Source of the DNA: JAMCRM01 sp041685075
GTDB taxonomy: Bacteria; Acidobacteriota; Terriglobia; Bryobacterales; Bryobacteraceae
Direction of reading: 5' to 3'
DNA length: 11,532 bases
NCBI GenBank assembly: GCA_041685075.1
Contig: JAWLGN010000175.1
Span: 1-11,532 of the forward strand
Positions 7,401 through 11,532 of the stretch are shown in pieces. Within the stretch, counting starts at the first letter, position 1. Each line of letters begins with the position of its first letter. Made by a program: the position numbers and the translations under genes. Under the pieces are notes generated by a model that made no database searches, was not told where the DNA came from, and saw nothing but the letters and a program-made list of their open reading frames with translations.

Positions 7401-8365
7401 AACGCGCCGCTACCCTGACGCGTCAACTCCTGGCCTACGCCGGCAAGGGGCAGTTTCAGATCGGCTACGTAGACCTGGCGCGCGTGATTCTCTCCTCGGC
7501 CGATCTCATTCGCGTTTCGGTGCCCAAGAGCGTGGAGTTCGAACTGGACGTGCCTGCCGGCTTGCCGCGCATCCGCGGCGACGCGGCCCAGATCCAGCAG
7601 GTAGTCATGAACCTGGTGATCAACGCCGCCGAAGCCATCGGGCCATCCGGCAAGGGCGCGGTGACGGTCCGCGCCGGGGTATGCGAAGTTGCGCCGGGAT
7701 CGCCCGCCGGGCCGGACCTGGACCTTGAACCGGGGCGCTACGTCCGGGTGGAAGTGCGGGATACCGGCTGCGGCATGGACCAGGCCACCAGGTCCCGCAT
7801 GTTCGATCCCTTCTTCACCACCAAGTTCACCGGGCGCGGGCTGGGGCTGGCGGCGGTGCAGGGCATCCTGCGCAGTCACAAAGGCGGCATCTCTGTGCGG
7901 AGCGCGCCGGGGCAGGGAAGCACCATGACGGCGTTTCTACCCTGCGCACTGCAGCCGGCGCCCGCGCCCGCGGAACCGGAGCCGGACGGCGGCGGGCGCC
8001 CCGCAACGGTGCTGGTGGTGGACGATGAAACGGCCATCCGCAGCTTCGCCAAGGCCGCGCTGGAGAGGCTGGGACATCACGTGCTGGTGGCCGCCAACGG
8101 CAAGCAGGCACTGGAGGTGCTGGCCTCGAACGCGGTGGAACTGGTGCTGCTCGATGTGGTGATGCCGGTTATCGGCGGCGCGGAAGCGGCCGCGGAGATC
8201 CGCCGCCAATGGCCCGAAATCGCGGTGTTGCTTACCAGCGGCTACAATCGCGAAGAGGCGCGGCGGCTGGGCGGTTTGCCGCCCGGCCTGCCGTTCCTCG
8301 AAAAACCGTACACGGTGCAGACCCTGGCGAACGCGGTCACCGCAGCCCTGGCCGCGCGCGCCTGA
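4469..8365 (+). CDS. Soluble hybrid sensor histidine kinase, PAS x6 + GAF + HisKA + HATPase + receiver
   Basis: A protein of 1298 residues with no signal peptide or membrane segment, so cytoplasmic. The sensory part is a string of PAS domains, most closed by a D-I/V-T/S-x-R-K-like linker: about 10-110, 124-242 (linker 236-242, HPDD inside), 250-378, 385-500 (HPDD inside), 505-628 and, after a GAF domain (640-790), a sixth at 795-918. The transmitter follows: phosphoacceptor H942 in GGVAHDFNN, N box NLVINAAEA (N1048, N1052), G1 box DTGCGMD (D1098), F box MFDPFFTTKF (from 1111) and G2 box GRGLGL (1122-1127). The C-terminal receiver has D1185/D1186, phosphoacceptor D1229 (LLDVVMP), T1256/S1257 and K1279 (EKPY). 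It should autophosphorylate on His and pass phosphate to its own Asp; the next partner would be an HPt protein or separate regulator, not seen here. No haem- or flavin-binding motif is evident, so the signal is unknown. Confidence 0.95.
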   Translation: MAQAEEILLPPAYTAILDSLDDGIVAFDGGWRCAYANAAAERLLGAGPGELIGRLRGEVLDPASWPIPEELDAPVQWQRFHRKLRKWLDVRVSSAGGSIVVRIRDASGFKAAEQDLRRSEERLNVATRAAQLGVLEWQVKGRQAAWANSRAYEIFGYSPKEKTPTPEHFYEKVLHPDDVSLFNETLTGAMRSGQAFSVACRIRRANDGEQRWIEFSGRFERHRDGSPTRLIGVVADITERKRDEERLRQHAEELSAIMEIAPVSLLVSHDPECRIITGNRAANESHGTLQGANLSATLPPGEVPPPYKYFCGGRELGPAELPMQRAAAGAEIRNQEIEMVHENGARQVLWGSARALRDEHGAIRGVVGAFLDISERKRTEEALWHSRADLSHAQAVAHIGSWRLDARTGEAYWSDEVYRILGIPIGTKLTYQNFLDTVHPDDRGYADRAWQEALGGGGISIEHRIVTPGGVRWVRANAEIVCDAQGELLSGFGTIQDVTTRRQAEEAVWEAENRLRFALEASNTGYWDCDPASGRLYCSPQFNRMFGHERHAPEWQYDVFLEHALPEDRAMVERGFRAALENRSTLDAEWRIRRAGGEVRWIWACGRVLLDGGGAPRRLVGIVQDITARKQAAAELAEAKRRQEILAEVVGRLLAAEEPRELIEDLARMVMERVGCQYFFNYLMEDGRLRLNASGGIDPETAECREGLELGEALGGHVAAQGTYIVAECVQESGDPCLATLRRSGITACSCLPLRGRDGVVGTLCFASRTQSSFSEEDLTLMQAVANHIAIALERVRVQHALQASRALYRAVARGIPGGAVWVVNPALRLLVVEGSLLECLGVSRESLEGRVLDEALGGGPFRLLAEDRLRAALAGEAAECESQEGDLILWTQYVPLRGDDGRVVAAMVLALDITERKRVEEQLRHAQKLESIGVLAGGVAHDFNNLLASILGNASLAQFEAPPAIAGQLESIVEASERAATLTRQLLAYAGKGQFQIGYVDLARVILSSADLIRVSVPKSVEFELDVPAGLPRIRGDAAQIQQVVMNLVINAAEAIGPSGKGAVTVRAGVCEVAPGSPAGPDLDLEPGRYVRVEVRDTGCGMDQATRSRMFDPFFTTKFTGRGLGLAAVQGILRSHKGGISVRSAPGQGSTMTAFLPCALQPAPAPAEPEPDGGGRPATVLVVDDETAIRSFAKAALERLGHHVLVAANGKQALEVLASNAVELVLLDVVMPVIGGAEAAAEIRRQWPEIAVLLTSGYNREEARRLGGLPPGLPFLEKPYTVQTLANAVTAALAARA

Positions 8366-8368
8366 GCC

Positions 8369-11131
8369 TTACCGCGCTGCCGCTTCGATGGCCTCCAGTT
8401 CCTTGCCCGCTTCGGCCCAGCGGCCTTCGCTGGCGAGGTCCCGGTAACGTTGCAAGTGCTCCCGGATGGTCTGGAGTTTTTGCTCCGTGCTGGGCGCCGC
8501 CGGAGGAGGTGGTGGCGTGGTGCCCGCGGCCGCATCGGCCGTGGCCCGCTCCTCCGCCAGTGCCTTTCTCGCCAGGTCCGCCGCACCGGAACTCAAGCGC
8601 GCCAGCGCCTGCTCGTAGGTGTCCTCGTAGACCAGACGGTTGCCCGCCGCCAGCACCACCTTCCGCAACTGCGGCATGCGCCCCTCGGTGGCCTGGATGT
8701 AGATGGGGTCCACGTACATCAGGGTTTCGCCCACCGGCAGTACCAGGATCTGCCCGCGCAGCACCTGCGAACCCTGCTGGTTCCACAACGCCAGGTCGCG
8801 GGCGACGTTGCGGTCCTGGTTGGTGCGCGCGGAAATCTGCATAGGACCGAACATCAGCTCCTGCTTGGACATCTGGAGCACCACGATTTCGCCCAGGTGC
8901 TCGCCGTCGCAGCGCGCCACCATCAGGCCGATCAGGTTGTCCTTGTTTCGCGGGGTGTAGGGCAGCAGCAGGAGAAACTCCGGCTTGTCGCCTTCGTCGA
9001 TGCTGGCCACGATGTAGGTGGGGTTGACCGGCTGGGGTTGGGCGCCCGCCTGCGGCGTGTAGCGTCCGAAGTCCCACAGGTCCTCCTTGTTGTAGAACGC
9101 CACCGGGTCCAGCATGTGGTAGGTGCGGTAGATCTCCGCCTGGACGCGGAACATGGCCTCGGGGTAGCGCGCGTGGAAGCGCAGGTCCGCGGGCATCTCC
9201 GACTCGTCTTTGAACAGGTTGGGAAAGAGCCGGCGGTAGGCCTGGATGATGGGATCGTCGGGGGCGAAGACGTACAGGTTCGTGCTGCCGTCGTAGGCGT
9301 CGATGGTGGCCTTCACCGCGTTGCGGATGTAGTTCACGTTGCCCACGCCCCGTACGTTCACCGTGCGGGAGTAGGGGTGTGCGCCGGAAGTGGTGAAGCC
9401 GTCGATCATCCAGACCAGGCGTCCCTCGTCGGTGACCACCAGGTAGGGATCGGTGTCCCAACTGATGAACGGCGCCAGGGTGCCGATGCGGTCGGCCACG
9501 CGGCGACGGATCATCATGCGGCTATCGTCGTTGAACTGCCGGGTCAGCACGATATTGGCGTCTCCGTGCCGCACGGCGGCAGCCAGGCGGACGAAGAACG
9601 GGCTGACGGGAAAGCCGCCGTTGCCCTGATAGTGGGAGAGCACGTTCTCCTCGCCCGATGGATAATCGAACTCCTCCTGCAGCGTCTTGACGAACACGGG
9701 TTCGTGGGTCACTTCGCCGTAATAGATCTCCGGGCGGGTGATCTTGAGGCTGGGGGTGCGCACCTGCGGCGGCGCGTCCTGCACCATGAGGTAAGGCAGG
9801 CCGTCCGCGGAAATGCGGGCCACCTCCGCCATCACCAGGCCGTAGCCATGGGTGTAGAACAAGTGTGGATTCACCCAGCCGGCGCGCGCCTCGGGCAGCC
9901 GCTGGAGGTCCAGTTCGCGCGGCGAGAGCAGCACCTGCCGGTACTCGCCGTTGATGATGTAGCGGTCCACGTCGCTGTCGTTGAAGACGTAGTACGGGCG
10001 CAGCGCCTGAATCTGGCTGATGGTCTCGTGAAAGGCGCGCCAGTCCCACAGCCGCACGTTGTCGATCACGGCGCGGTGTTCGGCGACGTTGATGGGAGCG
10101 TTCTGGCTGCCCCGGAACTCCACTTCCCGCATGCGCTGCTCCAGCCCGAAGGCCGCGCGCGTGGCGTGGATGTGGGTTTGGATGTAGGGCCGCTGGATGG
10201 CGATCTCGTTGGGCCGCACATAGAGCACGTTCACCAGTTGCGGCACCGCGAAGTTGACTACCATCACCAGCACGACCGCCCCGGCGGCCAGAATCCACCG
10301 GCCCATCCAGACCAGCAGCGCCGCCGCCACGCAGGCCGCGATAACCGCCCACAGCAGGGGAATGCCGAATACTTCGTTGACGTAGTCGATCCCCACCATG
10401 AACTCGCCGTGCTGGTTGTAGACCATCTCGTAGCGCGCCAGAAAGTAGCGGAACGCCAATGCCAGGAGGAACACCACCGCGGCGCCGCGCAGGAAGCGCG
10501 ACTCCAGCCCGCCCTCCAGTTTCAGAACGGCGGGGTCGAATTCCTGCATGTCGCGGAACTCGCTGAACCGGTAGCGCAACTGCCAGAACCGCGCCGCCGC
10601 CCAGTAGATCAGGATCGAGAGGATCGCCAGCGCCACCACGTAGCTGCGCAGCATGGAGAGAAACGGCAGGTCGAAGAGGTAGAACGAGAGCGGGCGGCTG
10701 AAGACGGGATCCGACCACATGCCTGCCGTCTCCAGCCCACGCGACCCGGCGTAGCGCACCACGGTCCAGGTATGTACGGTGGCGGACGAGACCAGGTAAG
10801 CGATCACCAGCAGCGCCAGGGTCGTAATCCGGAAGTAGGTGCGCTCGTCGCGCAGCCGCGCGCCGCCAAACTTGACGCCGCGGGCGTGCGCCGTGAACAG
10901 TACGGCAAAGGCCACCAGGGTGGCGAGCACCAGCGGCACGATCCCGTAGGTCAGCAGGCTGAACCACGTGGAGAGCTGCCCCATCTCTCTCCACCACTGG
11001 AAATCGACGACGAAGCCGGCGATGGCCCGGGCGCTCAGCAGCAGGGCGAAGAGCACGATCAGGATAGTGGCGAGTCCGAAACGGCCGGCGCGCCCTTCGC
11101 TTTTCGGAGGCTCAAAACGATACGATCCCAT
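8369..11131 (-). CDS. UPF0182 family integral membrane protein (COG1615)
   Basis: A protein of 920 residues, near the usual length of this conserved uncharacterised family (about 900-1000). The N-terminal third has about seven membrane helices, roughly residues 20-42, 57-80, 101-117, 160-180, 215-231, 258-276 and 279-300. A large domain follows, probably on the outer face of the membrane, with family features such as the PYVVFNDSD-like and YIINGEYRQVLLSPRELD stretches, HGYG, and PEIYYGE. After a proline-rich spacer (TTPPPPPAAP) comes the short helical tail with Leu/Tyr repeats and GRWAEAGKELEAIE that ends most members. Its function is not established in any organism I know of. The stop (8369-8371) is 3 bases from the kinase stop on the other strand. 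Start ATG 11129-11131 has no good Shine-Dalgarno. Confidence 0.93.
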   Translation of the reverse strand: MGSYRFEPPKSEGRAGRFGLATILIVLFALLLSARAIAGFVVDFQWWREMGQLSTWFSLLTYGIVPLVLATLVAFAVLFTAHARGVKFGGARLRDERTYFRITTLALLVIAYLVSSATVHTWTVVRYAGSRGLETAGMWSDPVFSRPLSFYLFDLPFLSMLRSYVVALAILSILIYWAAARFWQLRYRFSEFRDMQEFDPAVLKLEGGLESRFLRGAAVVFLLALAFRYFLARYEMVYNQHGEFMVGIDYVNEVFGIPLLWAVIAACVAAALLVWMGRWILAAGAVVLVMVVNFAVPQLVNVLYVRPNEIAIQRPYIQTHIHATRAAFGLEQRMREVEFRGSQNAPINVAEHRAVIDNVRLWDWRAFHETISQIQALRPYYVFNDSDVDRYIINGEYRQVLLSPRELDLQRLPEARAGWVNPHLFYTHGYGLVMAEVARISADGLPYLMVQDAPPQVRTPSLKITRPEIYYGEVTHEPVFVKTLQEEFDYPSGEENVLSHYQGNGGFPVSPFFVRLAAAVRHGDANIVLTRQFNDDSRMMIRRRVADRIGTLAPFISWDTDPYLVVTDEGRLVWMIDGFTTSGAHPYSRTVNVRGVGNVNYIRNAVKATIDAYDGSTNLYVFAPDDPIIQAYRRLFPNLFKDESEMPADLRFHARYPEAMFRVQAEIYRTYHMLDPVAFYNKEDLWDFGRYTPQAGAQPQPVNPTYIVASIDEGDKPEFLLLLPYTPRNKDNLIGLMVARCDGEHLGEIVVLQMSKQELMFGPMQISARTNQDRNVARDLALWNQQGSQVLRGQILVLPVGETLMYVDPIYIQATEGRMPQLRKVVLAAGNRLVYEDTYEQALARLSSGAADLARKALAEERATADAAAGTTPPPPPAAPSTEQKLQTIREHLQRYRDLASEGRWAEAGKELEAIEAAAR

Positions 11132-11137
11132 CTTCGG

Positions 11138-11143
11138 AGTGTA
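11138..11143 (-). promoter_or_regulatory. Possible -10 box giving a leaderless UPF0182 transcript
   Basis: On the - strand TACACT (four of six consensus bases) ends 6 bases before the ATG at 11131, so transcription starting about 7 bases after the box would begin at the start codon itself. The nearest purine-rich ribosome-site candidate, GAGG, is about 15 bases from the ATG, which is too far. No clear -35 is visible. Confidence 0.25.
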
Positions 11144-11259
11144 ACATCCTCATGCGGATCGAGCTTTGGCCGGAGTTGCGCGCCGGCGGCCGCACGCTGC
11201 GATTACGCGCGGCGGCAGGCGTTTGTGCTGGCGCAGGGTGCGTTTTCGAGCGCTCGCGG

Positions 11260-11532
11260 TTACCGCGCGTCGAGAACCGCCGACCACGTGCCGGTGCCCA
11301 GCTTTGCGTCCACCCATTGACCCTGGGCCAGGCGTTTTCCATCCGCGGACAGCACGGCCGTGAACGTGAATTGACTCGAGCTTCCTCCTCCGGTGAAGGA
11401 GAAGGTCCGGGTTTTCGGGTCGTAGAGACAGGGTCCCGCCGCCCCGCGGCCCGCGTTCGCGGACTGGAGTCCGAGATCGCACTCGTTGCTGTGCTTCGAG
11501 GCGTCGAAACGGTTGCCGTCGAGGCTCGCAAC
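11260..11532 (-). CDS. C-terminal 90 residues of an unidentified, probably exported beta-rich protein (5' end outside window)
   Basis: On the - strand a frame enters from the right edge and runs 90 codons to a TAA at 11260-11262. It has no start codon in the window. It reads VASLDGNRFDASKHSNECD, later PCLYDPKTRTFSF, then a GGGSSS turn, QFTFTAVLSADGK, RLAQGQW and a closing GTGTWSAVLDAR. The alternating polar/hydrophobic strands, the D-G turns and the two cysteines (possible disulfide) suggest an exported beta-sheet protein. I do not recognise a family. The two other - strand frames here are Arg/Pro/Ser-rich and look like shadows. It lies 128 bases upstream of the UPF0182 gene on the same strand, so the two could be co-transcribed, though the UPF0182 gene may have its own promoter. 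The intervening 11132-11259 shows nothing else convincing. Confidence 0.6.
   Translation of the reverse strand, partial: VASLDGNRFDASKHSNECDLGLQSANAGRGAAGPCLYDPKTRTFSFTGGGSSSQFTFTAVLSADGKRLAQGQWVDAKLGTGTWSAVLDAR

Noticed and set aside
5534..7879. A 781-codon open frame on the - strand inside the sensor kinase.
   Set aside because: Low-complexity His/Gln/Pro/Gly-rich product; the + strand frame contains all kinase motifs. Same explanation for the long - strand frame 2661-4376 opposite ilvD.
8450..11320. A 956-codon open frame on the + strand opposite the UPF0182 gene.
   Set aside because: Its translation is rich in His, Arg, Gln, Val and Asp with no domain logic, which is the usual mirror of GC-rich codon bias. 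The - strand frame has membrane helices and family motifs.
11112..11531. A 139-codon - strand frame covering the right edge and overlapping the UPF0182 start.
   Set aside because: Its product is Arg/Ser/Pro-rich and it overlaps the UPF0182 gene; the frame ending at 11260 is much more protein-like.

Overview
The window is GC-rich DNA and looks chromosomal, most likely from the Acidobacteriota (Bryobacterales/Solibacter-like). The main pointer is the left-edge gene: the C-terminal barrel of an Oar-like TonB-dependent receptor with wording typical of the large receptor families in that phylum. The exported RraA-like protein and the long soluble PAS/GAF hybrid kinase fit this. The phylum call is inference, because no rRNA is present.

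Layout. The + strand carries, in order, the end of the receptor (to 1133), an exported RraA-family protein (1277-2122), tRNA-Asp(GUC) (2282-2358), ilvD for dihydroxy-acid dehydratase (2709-4406) and a hybrid sensor histidine kinase (4469-8365). The - strand carries a UPF0182 membrane protein (8369-11131), whose stop codon lies 3 bases from the kinase stop, and the C-terminal 90 residues of an unidentified protein (11260 to beyond the right edge). That last gene has no start codon in the window.

The tRNA-ilvD gap (2359-2708) is the most unusual stretch. It holds a perfect 68-bp tandem duplication (2468-2603). On the - strand it holds what looks like the last codons of a carbohydrate-active enzyme of the GH94/cyclic beta-glucan synthase type. 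The duplication throws this tail out of frame, so it reads as a relic.

The genes do not form an obvious pathway. ilvD is the only clear biosynthetic gene (valine, isoleucine and the pantothenate precursor). The kinase follows it after 62 bases with its own strong Shine-Dalgarno and a possible -10 box, and no cognate response regulator or DNA-binding output is visible. I see no CRISPR array, insertion sequence, phage gene or defence cassette, and no evidence for a wholly new system. The best leads are the relic with its duplication, the RraA-like protein that lacks the family's substrate-binding arginine, and the six-PAS kinase.
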